NCBI GenBank assembly: GCA_964511625.1 | Contig: CAZEJG010000018.1 | Coordinates: forward strand, 9,811 to 73,810 | Source: Pseudohoeflea sp964511625 | Lineage (GTDB): Bacteria > Pseudomonadota > Alphaproteobacteria > Rhizobiales > Rhizobiaceae | Reading direction: 5' to 3' | DNA: 64,000 nt | Shown: positions 8,013 through 16,987 of the stretch, piece by piece | How the letters are laid out: each line of letters begins with the position of its first letter | How positions within the stretch are numbered: position 1 is the first letter of the stretch | Program-made: the position numbers and the translations under genes | Notes under the pieces: generated by a model | The model's input: only the letters and a program-made list of their open reading frames with translations | The model's database searches: none | What the model was told of the DNA's origin: nothing

Positions 8013-9017
8013 TTAGAAGATCGGAATATTTTCCCGAAAAATAACTTGCAAACGAGGCAGGTATTCCGGCTCCTTGGAGCCGCGCACAGCGGAGACGAGA
8101 AGCTTGACGACCTCGCGGGCTTCCACGCGCGGGTTCTGGTCGATGACGGCGTCCATCGTTCGATCGAGCAGCATCATGCGCGTGGCGTCGGTCAGGTCGT
8201 GGCCGATGAAGACAATGTCGCGCCCGCCGTCCGCTTCCCGCAGGGCGCGCCCGATGCCCTGGTTGCCGGAGCCGATATTGTAGATGCCGCGCACCGATTT
8301 CGAGGACAGGAGGTGTCTCGCCGCGTCGTAGGCCCGTTCCCGGTCTTCGCTGATCGGAATGATGTCGACGATGTTCAGCGTCGGGAAGTCCTGGGCCAGG
8401 ATCGAGCGGTATCCCATCTCGCGTTCCTCGTGGCCGCGATAGGCGGAGGAACCAATGAAGATGGCGGTGCCGCTGTTTTCACGGTCGCCGAGAAACCGCC
8501 CCATCAACAGCCCGGCCAACCTGCCCGCCGCCCGGTTGTCGATACCCACGTAGCCGAGCTTGTTGACCGAGGAGATGTCGGAGACGAGCGTGGCGATGCG
8601 GATGCCGGTTCCGGCCAGATAGTTGATCGCTTCCCGGACGATCGGATGGTCGAGCGCCACCAGCGCCACCGCATCCGTCTTGCCTTCGAGTTCGCGCAGT
8701 TTCTGGGCCAGGTTTTCCGGGTCAAAGGCCTCGATCAGGTGCAGGCTCGCATTGATGCCGCCATAGGCCGCCGCCTCGTCGAACAGGTACTTGCGCAGCA
8801 TCAGCATGAAGGTGTTGTTGCCGGCCGGCAGGATGAACTCGATCCGGATGTCGCTGCCGGCGTGGGCCATCGGCCCGAAATAGCCGAGCCGCGTCGCCAC
8901 ATCCATGACGATGGTCCGCGTTCTTTCGCGAACGCCGTCGCGACCGTTCAGCACCCGGTCCACGGTGGCCGGGGAGACGCCTGCTTCCTTCGCAATATGG
9001 GAGACGGTCGTGCGCAT
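8013..9017 (-). CDS. LacI-family transcriptional regulator
   Basis: 334 residues from the ATG at 9015-9017, chosen because the helix-turn-helix begins at once (TTVSHIAKEAGVSPATVDRVLNG) and GCGGA lies upstream at good spacing; longer in-frame starts give no domain. Residues ~60-330 form a periplasmic-binding-protein-like ligand domain (IEFILPAGNNTFMLMLRKYL; IYNIGSGNQGIGRAL) of the type that senses sugars. It is transcribed divergently from the importer operon at 9235, which it most likely controls. The PdxA-like remnant lies directly downstream. Confidence 0.92.
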   Translation of the reverse strand: MRTTVSHIAKEAGVSPATVDRVLNGRDGVRERTRTIVMDVATRLGYFGPMAHAGSDIRIEFILPAGNNTFMLMLRKYLFDEAAAYGGINASLHLIEAFDPENLAQKLRELEGKTDAVALVALDHPIVREAINYLAGTGIRIATLVSDISSVNKLGYVGIDNRAAGRLAGLLMGRFLGDRENSGTAIFIGSSAYRGHEEREMGYRSILAQDFPTLNIVDIIPISEDRERAYDAARHLLSSKSVRGIYNIGSGNQGIGRALREADGGRDIVFIGHDLTDATRMMLLDRTMDAVIDQNPRVEAREVVKLLVSAVRGSKEPEYLPRLQVIFRENIPIF

Positions 9018-9135
9018 GGTCATTCCGCTGATAAGTCTTGATGTTATGATGGCCTTATGGCGCATCAAAAACAATCATAATCTGATTCTATCCCGGTAAT
9101 GCGCGGGAACGAGGCCATCATGGACCATAATGACG

Positions 9136-9162
9136 AATAATGATGTAAAATGATGCATTATT
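9136..9162. promoter_or_regulatory. operator-like inverted repeats in divergent promoter region
   Basis: The AT-rich space 9018-9234 between the LacI gene and the importer operon holds AATAATG (9136-9142) and its inverted partner CATTATT (9156-9162). The second half-site is itself part of the near-palindrome AATGATGCATTATT (9149-9162, 12 of 14 positions symmetric). This suits a LacI-family operator. Which element is the true site is not certain. Confidence 0.45.
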
Positions 9163-9234
9163 CTGATTGCGCGCGTAGGGTAAAACCTCAATTCTCCCGA
9201 TCAGGCGATGAGGACGCCTAAGTGGGAGGACATC

Positions 9235-10842
9235 ATGAACATCACATCCGCAATTTCGCGGCGGCGGCTCCTGTCGACCGCGGCAAGTGCAGGGCTCGTC
9301 ACAGCGCTCGGCGCACCGCTTTATCTGCGCCCCGGACGCGCCCGCGCCGCTGACGGCCTGGCAGACGGCATGGTCGGCGGCCCGACCGGCTTCGACGGTG
9401 CCGAGCGCTACCAGTACGGTCCCGATACCCCCGAGGCCCGCGCCATCGAGGCCATCAAGGCGCTCAAGGGTGCCGGCAAGGCGCCGGACCGGATCGTTCT
9501 CGGTCTGTCTGACGGCTCCATCGGCCAGCTGACCCAGCCGTTCCCGGAGGGCGCGCCCTCGATCAAGGAGCTCTGGGAAGCCGAGACCGGCATCACGCTC
9601 GATATCGTCGGCGTGCCCAACGGCCAGGAATTCACCAAGGTGATGCAGGACGTTTCCACCAAGGGCGGCGCCTTCGACATCTATGCGGTCGAATGGAACC
9701 GTCTGGGCGATCTCGCCGAGACCGGCGGCATCGTTAATCTCGACGAATATGTCGCGGCCCACAAGCCCGAGTGGGACGACCCAGAGCGCGGCTATGTCGG
9801 CGGCGAGCAGGGCGTCTCGCTTCTCAACAATTACCGCGGCTCGACCTATGGCGTTTCGCTCGACGGAGACTTCCAGATCTGGAACCACCGCACCGATCTG
9901 TTCAACGATCCGGCCGAACAGAAGGCATTCGCCGACAAGCACGGCTACGAACTGGCGCCGCCTACCACATGGCAGCAGCATGACGAGATCGCCGCCTTCT
10001 TCCATCGTCCGGACCAGGGCCTGTTCGGCTCCACCGACCTGCGGAACCAGGGCTGGGGCTATACCAACTGGTACCAGCGCTTCGTCTCGATGGCATCGCC
10101 GAACCAGTTCCTGTTCAATGACGACGGGAGCCCTCTGATCAATTCCGAAGCCGGCATCAAGGCGACGCAGGAATATATCGACTCGCTGGCGCATCATTCG
10201 CCCGATGCGATCTCCTGGGGGTGGCCCGAGCAGTACGGCAACTTCGCCTCCGGCGGCGCTGCCATGACCTGCGCCTTCTCCAACCTGCCAAAGTTCCTCG
10301 ACAACCCGGCCAACGAAGGCAGCAAGGTCACCGGCAAGGTCGGATCGCACCTCCCGCCGGGCCGCGAGATCGACGGCAAGCTGATCCGCCGCACCGTTCT
10401 CTGGCTCAACCTCTCGGCCTCGGTATCTTCGCAGAGCAAGTACCCGGAAGCGAGCTACCTGTTGCTGCAATGGTTGGGATCGAGCCGCATCTATTCCTGG
10501 ATGACGGCAAACCCCGGCGGCTATTTCGACCCTTTCCAGCTGTCGAACTTCGCCGATCCGCTGGTCCGCCAGACCTACCACGACTACCATATGGACGTGG
10601 TGCGCGAGAGCGTGGCCCGGACCGTGCCGACGATCAATTATCCCGGTGCGACCGCCTTTCACAACGCGCTCGACGAAAACCTGGTCGCGGCGCTGACCGG
10701 CAGCAAGTCGGCCGCAGATGCGATGGCCGATACGGAGCGGCAGTGGGAACGCGTCGCCCGCCGGGTCGGCGAGGACAAGCTGATCGAAGCGATCAAGGCC
10801 AACAAGGCGGCCTGGCCAACCATTACGGATCCTATCGGCTGA
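9235..10842 (+). CDS. ABC substrate-binding protein, Tat-exported, family 1 (GlpV-like)
   Basis: 535 residues. ATG at 9235 follows GGGAGGA. The N-terminus has a twin-arginine signal, SRRRLLSTAASAGLVTALGAP, so the folded protein is exported through Tat to the periplasm. It is longer than MalE-type proteins (~420) and close to the size of rhizobial GlpV-like proteins, whose importer also uses two different ATPases. Visible features include TGITLDIVGVPNGQEFTKVMQDVS and NSEAGIKATQEYIDSL. It leads a colinear operon with two permeases and two ATPases, and the LacI regulator lies divergently upstream. Ligand unknown; a polyol or sugar acid is plausible. Confidence 0.88.
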   Translation: MNITSAISRRRLLSTAASAGLVTALGAPLYLRPGRARAADGLADGMVGGPTGFDGAERYQYGPDTPEARAIEAIKALKGAGKAPDRIVLGLSDGSIGQLTQPFPEGAPSIKELWEAETGITLDIVGVPNGQEFTKVMQDVSTKGGAFDIYAVEWNRLGDLAETGGIVNLDEYVAAHKPEWDDPERGYVGGEQGVSLLNNYRGSTYGVSLDGDFQIWNHRTDLFNDPAEQKAFADKHGYELAPPTTWQQHDEIAAFFHRPDQGLFGSTDLRNQGWGYTNWYQRFVSMASPNQFLFNDDGSPLINSEAGIKATQEYIDSLAHHSPDAISWGWPEQYGNFASGGAAMTCAFSNLPKFLDNPANEGSKVTGKVGSHLPPGREIDGKLIRRTVLWLNLSASVSSQSKYPEASYLLLQWLGSSRIYSWMTANPGGYFDPFQLSNFADPLVRQTYHDYHMDVVRESVARTVPTINYPGATAFHNALDENLVAALTGSKSAADAMADTERQWERVARRVGEDKLIEAIKANKAAWPTITDPIG

Positions 10843-10863
10843 CGAGATCACTCCCAAGCGACC

Positions 10864-10896
10864 GGATGCGGGGCGCGTGTTTTGTGCCCCGCATCC
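10864..10896 (+). other. intercistronic hairpin after binding-protein gene
   Basis: A perfect 11-bp stem, GGATGCGGGGC (10864-10874) with GCCCCGCATCC (10886-10896), and no T-run after it. It lies between binding-protein and permease genes, as at 4885, and probably protects the upstream message. Confidence 0.65.
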
Positions 10897-10920
10897 CCTT
10901 CCCAGAGACCTGGACGTATC

Positions 10921-11781
10921 ATGAACCGCTCCCTGTCATTCGAGATCTTCCGTTACGCGGCGATCCTGACCATTGTGGCGCTGTCGCTTGTCCCGACGCT
11001 ATGGATGGCGTCGATGGCCTTCAAGCCGATTGCCGAGTGGTCAGCCACCGGCGCGGACCTGACCTGGTGGCCGAAGAGCCCGACGCTCGACAATTTCCGC
11101 TTCCTGTTCGGCGAGAGCAATTCCGACCTGATCGTGGCGCTCGACCGCACCGCCGGACGGCCGATCCTGGCGTCGCTCCTGTCTGCCGTCTTCGGCACGC
11201 TGATCGCGATGATTGCCGGCACTTCGGCCGCCTATGGCCTGTCGCGCTTCGGCTCGGGCAACAACCTTCCCCTGGCGCTGATCCAGCTCCGGATTTTCCC
11301 GCCGATGGCGGTGATGATCCCGGTCATGATCATGTGGGCCTTTCTCGACCTCATCGACACCTGGTACGGCCTGGCGCTCGTCTACGGCATCGTGACCATG
11401 CCCTTCGCCTTCTGGCTGATGAAGACCTTCTTCGACGACATGCCGCGGGAGATCGAGGATGCGGCTCTCGTCGAAGGCTGCTCGCGGCTGCGGGTGTTCT
11501 GGAAGATCACGCTGCCGATGATGCGCCCGGCACTCGCGAGCTCCGCCCTCTTCGTCTTCATTCTCAATTGGTCCGACTATCTCATCGGTCTCCTGCTGAC
11601 GACGCGCGATTGGGTGACCATCCCCGTCTACATGGCCTCGCTGTCATCCTCGATGACTGGCCAGCTCTATGGCGCCAAGGCCGCCCTCGGCCTGATCGCC
11701 GCCATTCCTCCGGTCATTCTCGGTATCGCCATCCAGAAGCATCTGGTCCGCGGCCTGACCTTCGGAGCCTTGAAGCAATGA
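10921..11781 (+). CDS. ABC permease (MalG type)
   Basis: 286 residues from ATG 10921, about six membrane segments. The EAA loop reads EDAALVEGCSRLRVFWKITLP (~residues 180-200), and the C-terminal HLVRGLTFGALKQ is typical. Its stop overlaps the start of the next permease (ATGA). The order here is MalG-type before MalF-type, the reverse of the arabinofuranosidase operon, so the two importers are not a recent duplication. Confidence 0.92.
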   Translation: MNRSLSFEIFRYAAILTIVALSLVPTLWMASMAFKPIAEWSATGADLTWWPKSPTLDNFRFLFGESNSDLIVALDRTAGRPILASLLSAVFGTLIAMIAGTSAAYGLSRFGSGNNLPLALIQLRIFPPMAVMIPVMIMWAFLDLIDTWYGLALVYGIVTMPFAFWLMKTFFDDMPREIEDAALVEGCSRLRVFWKITLPMMRPALASSALFVFILNWSDYLIGLLLTTRDWVTIPVYMASLSSSMTGQLYGAKAALGLIAAIPPVILGIAIQKHLVRGLTFGALKQ

Positions 11782-12722
11782 CCGCTGCAAGCCTCGAAAC
11801 CACACCCGACGTGCTCGAGCATGAGGATACCCGCGACAGCCGCCGCCTCGGCTTCTGGCTGACCCTGCCGGCGCAGCTCCTCGTTCTGTTCATCGCCGTC
11901 TTCCCGATTTTGATGCAGATCTATATCAGCCTCACCGACTGGTCCCCGCTCGATGGCATCGGCTGGTGGCAGGCCCACGAATTGTGGAACAGCTTCGCCA
12001 ACTATACCGATCTTGCCGCTGACGATCGCTTCTGGTCGGCCCTGGGACGCACGGTGCTGGTCATGGCCATCTGCGTGCCGGTGGAATTCCTGCTCGGCCT
12101 CGGCCTGGCGATCCTGTTCGTCGACAATTTCCCCGGCCGGCGTTTCCTCTATTCGGTGCTGCTGATCCCGATGATGGTGGTCCCCGCGGTCGCTGGCTAC
12201 ATGTTCTTCATGCTCTTCCAGTCCGGCGGGCCGGTGAACGACATCCTGTCGTTCTTCTATGGCGCCCCGGTCACCATCGCCTGGCTCTCCGACCCCGATC
12301 TCGCCTTCTTCGCGGTCATTGTCTCGGATGTCTGGCAGTGGACGCCGCTGATGTTCCTCATTCTGCTGGCTGGTATGGTCGGCGTGCCCGAGGACCAGCT
12401 TCGCGCCGCCACCCTGCTCGGCGCCTCCTGGATAACCCGTTTCCGGACCATCGTGCTACCGCGCATGAAGACCATCATCATCATCGCGCTGGCGATCCGG
12501 GTGATCGAGAACTTCAAGGTGTTCGACAATTTCTACATCATGACCGGAGGCGGCCCCGGAGTCGCGACCGAGACCATCTCGATCTACATCTACAAGGTCA
12601 CGCAGCAGGAACTGATCTGGGGCTATGTCGCGGCCGTCGCGCTGGTCATCCTCATCTCGCTCTCCGTCGTGTCCGCCTTTGCAATCAAGCGCATGGCGCA
12701 GAGCAGGGAGCTGGGCAAGTGA
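11778..12722 (+). CDS. ABC permease (MalF type)
   Basis: 314 residues. A soluble ~30-residue N-terminus precedes six membrane segments. The EAA-type loop reads QLRAATLLGASWITRFRTIVLP, followed by DNFYIMTGGGPGVATETISIYIYK, the usual MalF-type end. Its last codons overlap the GTG start of the first ATPase (GTGA), so the four transport genes are translationally coupled. Confidence 0.93.
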   Translation: MTAASLETTPDVLEHEDTRDSRRLGFWLTLPAQLLVLFIAVFPILMQIYISLTDWSPLDGIGWWQAHELWNSFANYTDLAADDRFWSALGRTVLVMAICVPVEFLLGLGLAILFVDNFPGRRFLYSVLLIPMMVVPAVAGYMFFMLFQSGGPVNDILSFFYGAPVTIAWLSDPDLAFFAVIVSDVWQWTPLMFLILLAGMVGVPEDQLRAATLLGASWITRFRTIVLPRMKTIIIIALAIRVIENFKVFDNFYIMTGGGPGVATETISIYIYKVTQQELIWGYVAAVALVILISLSVVSAFAIKRMAQSRELGK

Positions 12723-13795
12723 CCTCAATCCATCTTGAAAATCTCGGAAAGACCTTCGGCAGCTTCACGGCGCTGAAGAACATGAACCTCGAAATTGCCG
12801 ACGGCGAATTCGTTGCGCTCCTCGGGCCCTCGGGCTGCGGCAAGTCGACGACGATGAACATGATCTCGGGCATGATCGAGCCGTCCGAGGGCCAGATCCG
12901 CTTCGGCGAGCGCGACATGCGCGGCGTGCCGATGGGCCGACGGGGCGTGGGCTTCGTCTTCCAGAACTACGCGATCTTCACCCACATGACGGTCTACGAA
13001 AACCTCGCCTACGGTCTGCGCGCCACGGGCGTCGCCAAGGCCGAGCGCGATCGCCGGGTCAAGGAGATGGCCGAGTTCCTGCATCTCACAGCGCTCCTCA
13101 AGAAGCCCGCCGCGGGGCTTTCGGTCAACATCCTCCAGCGCCTCGCCATCGGTCGGTCGGCGATCATGGAGCCGGCGATTTTCCTCCTCGACGAGCCGTT
13201 GTCGAACGTGGATGCGGCCTTCCGTGCCGTCATGCGCACCGAACTCAAGCATCTCCAGCGCGAGTTCCGGCAGACCATGGTCTACGTCACCCACGATCAG
13301 CTCGAAGCCATGACGATGGCCGACCGCATTGCGGTTATGGACCATGGAAAACTGCTACAGGTTGGCACGCCGATCGACGTCTATAACAACCCGTCCAGTG
13401 TCTTCGTGGCAGGTTTTCTCGGTTCGCCGGGCATGAACCTAGTCAACGGCACGACCGTGAAAAAGGATGGTGTCATGCGTGTCGATCTCGGCGAGGCCGG
13501 GCTCACCGCGCCGCTGTCGCAGGCGCTTCCAGAGGGCAAAAAGGTTGTCTACGGCTTCCGGCCGGAGCACTGCGAACTGACCGACGGCGAGGGCATCAAA
13601 CTGCCCGTCACCTTCGTCGAGCGGATCGGGGCGCGCACCATCCTGCACATGGGAAGGGATGGCACGTCCATCAAAGGCGTCTTCGACAACCGGGTGCCGG
13701 TGAACTCCGGTGAGACCATCGGCATTGCCGTCGACCCGTCCAACGTTCGGCTGTTCGATGCGGACACGGGCAATGCGATCAGGGAGGCGCACTGA
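12719..13795 (+). CDS. ABC ATPase 1 of importer, degenerate signature motif
   Basis: 358 residues, GTG start at 12719 overlapping the permease stop. Walker A (GPSGCGKST, residues 36-44), Q-loop FQNYAIFTHMT, Walker B with catalytic Glu159 (IFLLDEP), D-loop and H-loop (YVTHDQLEAM) are canonical. The ABC signature, normally LSGGQ, reads LSVNI (residues 134-138). It is followed directly by a second, different ATPase whose defects are complementary, so the two should work as a heterodimer with one active ATP site. A TOBE-like domain occupies the C-terminal third. Paired ATPases are known from rhizobial glycerol-type importers (GlpS/GlpT). Confidence 0.92.
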   Translation: MTSIHLENLGKTFGSFTALKNMNLEIADGEFVALLGPSGCGKSTTMNMISGMIEPSEGQIRFGERDMRGVPMGRRGVGFVFQNYAIFTHMTVYENLAYGLRATGVAKAERDRRVKEMAEFLHLTALLKKPAAGLSVNILQRLAIGRSAIMEPAIFLLDEPLSNVDAAFRAVMRTELKHLQREFRQTMVYVTHDQLEAMTMADRIAVMDHGKLLQVGTPIDVYNNPSSVFVAGFLGSPGMNLVNGTTVKKDGVMRVDLGEAGLTAPLSQALPEGKKVVYGFRPEHCELTDGEGIKLPVTFVERIGARTILHMGRDGTSIKGVFDNRVPVNSGETIGIAVDPSNVRLFDADTGNAIREAH

Positions 13796-14847
13796 TGGCC
13801 TCGATCGCATTCCGCAATGTCACCAAGCGCTTCGGCGATACGGTCGCGGTCGACGATGTCAGCTTTGAGATCGCCGACAACGAGTTCTTCTGCCTGTTCG
13901 GTCCGCCGCTTTCGGGCAAGACCACGATCCTCAAGCTCATCCTCGGCCTCGAACGGCCAGACGAGGGCGAGGTGCTGATCGGCGGCGCGCCGGTCAACCA
14001 CGTCTCGCCGGCCCGGCGGAATGTCGCGATGGTGTTCCAGAACCTCGCGCTCTTCCCCCACATGACGGCTGAGGAGAACGTCCGCTTCCCGCTCGTCGAG
14101 CGCGGGATCAGCGCCGAGGTGATCGCGCCCCGCGTCGCCAGCGTGGTGGAGAAGCTCCATATCGGCCACATCCTGCACAAGTCGCCGGCGCAGCTCTCGG
14201 GCGGGGAACGGCAGCGCGTGGCGATCGCCCGCGCTCTCGTTCGCGATCCGGTCGCCTATCTGATGGACGACCCGATCTCCGCGCTCGATGCCCGCCTGCG
14301 CGAGGAAACCCGCGTCGAGCTCAAGCGCATCCAGCATGAAATGGGACGCACGCTCGTCTACGTCACCCACGATCAGGAAGAGGCGATGTCGGTCGCCGAC
14401 AGGATTGCCGTTCTCGAACACGGCGCCATCCGTCAGATCGGCGCGCCGTCCGAGATCTACGACAATCCGACATCGGCTTACGTGGCCGGGATGCTCGGAG
14501 CTCCGGCGATGAACCTGATCGCGCTCGATGCCGGCAGTTCGAGCGCGCTCGACGGCGCACTGCCGCTTCAGGGAATGCGTGTCCCCGCAGGTGCGACGCA
14601 GATCGGCATCCGGCCGGAGGATCTGGCCGTCGACTATGACGGCAATGGGGCCGGCAACCCGGTCCAGGTCTACGAGGTCGAACCGCTCGGCGGCGTGACC
14701 GTGGTCACGTTTCAATCGGGCGAGACGTCGCTCCGGGCCATGGTCCGGGGTCAACCGCGGATCGATCCCTCGAGCCGGGTGTCGCTCTCCGTCACGAACG
14801 GGCAGGCATGCTTCTTTGATGCCGAAGGACAGGCGGTGAGGGCATGA
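13795..14847 (+). CDS. ABC ATPase 2 of importer, lacks catalytic Glu
   Basis: 350 residues; ATG at 13795 overlaps the previous stop (TGATG). The signature LSGGE (134-138) is canonical, but Walker A is unusual (GPPLSGKTT, 36-44) and Walker B reads YLMDDP, so Asp159 replaces the catalytic Glu. The motif numbering matches ATPase 1 exactly, which supports a common origin by duplication. H-loop YVTHDQEEAM and a short TOBE-like tail are present. Together with ATPase 1 it should form one normal and one degenerate nucleotide site. Confidence 0.92.
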   Translation: MASIAFRNVTKRFGDTVAVDDVSFEIADNEFFCLFGPPLSGKTTILKLILGLERPDEGEVLIGGAPVNHVSPARRNVAMVFQNLALFPHMTAEENVRFPLVERGISAEVIAPRVASVVEKLHIGHILHKSPAQLSGGERQRVAIARALVRDPVAYLMDDPISALDARLREETRVELKRIQHEMGRTLVYVTHDQEEAMSVADRIAVLEHGAIRQIGAPSEIYDNPTSAYVAGMLGAPAMNLIALDAGSSSALDGALPLQGMRVPAGATQIGIRPEDLAVDYDGNGAGNPVQVYEVEPLGGVTVVTFQSGETSLRAMVRGQPRIDPSSRVSLSVTNGQACFFDAEGQAVRA

Positions 14848-14877
14848 GGATGAGGACGGAAATCTTGGGAGGATACA

Positions 14878-15957
14878 ATGAATTTTGAACCGGACCCGCA
14901 GGTGCGTACGAAGGACTATGCGATCGGCTGCATCGGCGCCGGCATGATCATGGCCGAGTGCCATCTTGCCGCCTATGCCGAAGCCGGCTTCAAGGTCGCT
15001 GCGATCGCCTCCCGCACGAAGGTCAACGCCCAGGCCGTCGCCGACCGCTGGAAGATCGGCACGGTTCACGACACGCCTGAGGAACTGATTGCCGACCCCG
15101 CCGTCGAGATCGTCGACATCGCCTATCCGCCGGATCTCCAGCCGGATCTGATCCGCAAGGCGCTGGCCGCGCCGAACGTCAAGGCGATCCTGGCCCAGAA
15201 GCCGCTTGCTCTCTCGCTCGAAGAGGCGAAGAAGCTGCGCGACGAGGCTGCCGCCGCCGGCAAGATCCTCTCGGTCAACCAGAACATGCGCTACGACCAG
15301 TCGATGCGCGTGCTCAAGCAGATCATCGACGGCGGCGAGCTCGGCGAGATCGTCTTCGCGCAGATCGACATGCATGCGATCCCGCACTGGCAGGGCTTCC
15401 TCGAAGGCTACGACCGGCTGACACTGTCGAACATGAGCGTGCACCATCTCGACGCGCTACGCTTCCTGTTCGGCGATCCGGTTGAAGTCACGTCGCTCAC
15501 CCGCCCCGATCCGCGGACCAGGTTCGAACACTCGGACGGCATCGTGGTGTCCACGCTGCGCTTTCCGTCCGGCGTCGTGGCGGTGTCGCTGGAGGATGTC
15601 TGGTCCGGCCCTCGGGCCGAAGGCTACGAGGACGACCAGCATATCGGATGGCGTGTCGAGGGAACGGAAGGCGTGGCGAAAGGCACCATCGGCTGGCCGA
15701 CCGGTGCTCCGTCGACTCTCGCTTACGCTTCGCAAAAGACGACCGATGGCAAATGGGTCTCGCCCGATTGGGAAACCATGTGGTTCCCGCACGCCTTCAT
15801 CGGCGTGATGGAGCAGCTCCAGCACGCCGTCAAAACCGGAGAGGCACCTGCTCTCTCCGTCGCCGACAACGTCAAGACCATGGCGCTTGTCGAAGCGGCT
15901 TACCGCTCGATCGACGAGAAGCGGACGGTCGCACTTTCCGAAATCAAGATCGACTGA
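14878..15957 (+). CDS. Gfo/Idh/MocA-family oxidoreductase
   Basis: 359 residues. The N-terminal Rossmann fold begins with IGCIGAGMIMAECHLAAYAEAG (residues ~16-37), and the family's EKP-type motif is present as AQKPLALSLEEAKKL (~107-121); the C-terminal domain contains NMSVHHLDALRFLFGDP, where the family places its active-site His. It probably oxidises or epimerises a sugar, polyol or sugar acid with NAD(P). GGGAGG precedes the start at good spacing. It lies 30 bases after the ATPase and 20 bases before a sugar isomerase-like gene, so these are probably one catabolic unit for the imported sugar. Confidence 0.9.
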   Translation: MNFEPDPQVRTKDYAIGCIGAGMIMAECHLAAYAEAGFKVAAIASRTKVNAQAVADRWKIGTVHDTPEELIADPAVEIVDIAYPPDLQPDLIRKALAAPNVKAILAQKPLALSLEEAKKLRDEAAAAGKILSVNQNMRYDQSMRVLKQIIDGGELGEIVFAQIDMHAIPHWQGFLEGYDRLTLSNMSVHHLDALRFLFGDPVEVTSLTRPDPRTRFEHSDGIVVSTLRFPSGVVAVSLEDVWSGPRAEGYEDDQHIGWRVEGTEGVAKGTIGWPTGAPSTLAYASQKTTDGKWVSPDWETMWFPHAFIGVMEQLQHAVKTGEAPALSVADNVKTMALVEAAYRSIDEKRTVALSEIKID

Positions 15958-15977
15958 ATTCTAGGGAGGATTTCATC

Positions 15978-16892
15978 ATGATGCAGACAGGTATCTTCAC
16001 GGCCTATTTCCCCTACACGCTAGAGGAATCGGCCAAGGTCATCCGCGGCCACGGCTTCAACACCGTGCAGCTCGACATGCACTTCAAGGACATGGATCTG
16101 AGCGCCGGCAACATCACCAAGGAGAAGTGCGTCAAGATCCGAGAGACGTTCCGCGATCACAATCTGCCGATCAGCTGCATTTCCGGCTACACCAACATCG
16201 TGCACCCGGACAAGTCCGAGCGCGCCAAGCGAAACGGCCTCCTCAAGGAGATCATCGCCAACGCGCAGCATCTGGGCTCGCCCTATGTGATATCGGAAAC
16301 CGGCACCTTCGACACCGAGAGCGACTGGGTACACCACCCGAAGAACAAGACACAGGAAGGCTGGGACGACTGCCGCGAAGTCATCCGCGAACTGGCCCAG
16401 CACGCCTATGATCACGGCGCTGTTTTCCTGCTCGAAACCTATGTGAACAACGTGGTCGGTTCGGTCGAGGAAACGCTGCGCATGTTCGCCGAGGTCGACC
16501 ATCCGGGTCTGGGCCTGCTGATGGACCCGACCAACTATTTCGAGGCCCACAACATCGACAAGATGGACGAGACGCTGAACTACGTCTTCGACGCGCTGTC
16601 GGACAAGATCAAGATCGGCCACGCCAAGGACGTCAAGCGTTCGGGCGACGACAAGGCCGAGAAGCATGCCGATATCGGTGACGACACAGCCCATGAAAGC
16701 CACACCTTCCGCGGCGTTGGCGAGATCGAGCTGCCGGCTCCGGGCCTGGGCGAACTCAACTACGATCTCTACCTCAAGCGTCTGGCCCAGAAGCATCCGA
16801 ACATCCCGATGATCATCGAGCATCTGGAAGAAGCGGACGTGCCCCGTGCCAAGAAGTTCCTCGACGGGAAGCTTCGCGCCAACGGTCTCTGA
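15978..16892 (+). CDS. sugar phosphate isomerase/epimerase-like TIM-barrel protein
   Basis: 304 residues, ATG 15978 after AGGGAGGA (a second ATG follows at once). The pattern is that of the xylose-isomerase-like AP endonuclease 2 barrel family: FNTVQLDMHFKDM, ISETGTFDTESDW, a metal-binding Glu in FLLETYVNNV, Asp/His in MDPTNYFEAHN and IKIGHAKDVK, and Glu in MIIEHLEE. Such enzymes interconvert keto sugars or sugar acids using a divalent metal. The neighbours suggest action on the sugar imported by the upstream ABC system. A hairpin follows the stop. Confidence 0.88.
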   Translation: MMQTGIFTAYFPYTLEESAKVIRGHGFNTVQLDMHFKDMDLSAGNITKEKCVKIRETFRDHNLPISCISGYTNIVHPDKSERAKRNGLLKEIIANAQHLGSPYVISETGTFDTESDWVHHPKNKTQEGWDDCREVIRELAQHAYDHGAVFLLETYVNNVVGSVEETLRMFAEVDHPGLGLLMDPTNYFEAHNIDKMDETLNYVFDALSDKIKIGHAKDVKRSGDDKAEKHADIGDDTAHESHTFRGVGEIELPAPGLGELNYDLYLKRLAQKHPNIPMIIEHLEEADVPRAKKFLDGKLRANGL

Positions 16893-16899
16893 TCAGAAC

Positions 16900-16926
16900 G
16901 GGGCCGAGGGCAGGGTTCTCGGCCCC
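16900..16926 (+). other. intercistronic hairpin
   Basis: A perfect 9-bp stem, GGGGCCGAG (16900-16908) with CTCGGCCCC (16918-16926), and no T-run. It lies in the widest gap (95 bases) of the catabolic run and may mark a processing or attenuation point rather than an operon end. Confidence 0.5.
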
Positions 16927-16987
16927 CACTCGAAACTTGACAACATGACCGGGCGCCAGCCGCGCGCCGGAAGGAAGGAGATGTCCC

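Noticed and set aside
9118..10857. 579-codon antisense open frame over the GlpV-like gene
   Set aside because: Shadow of the Tat-exported binding protein; no domain and no ribosome-binding site.
13549..15447. 632-codon antisense open frame
   Set aside because: Crosses an ATPase and an oxidoreductase gene and has no family features.
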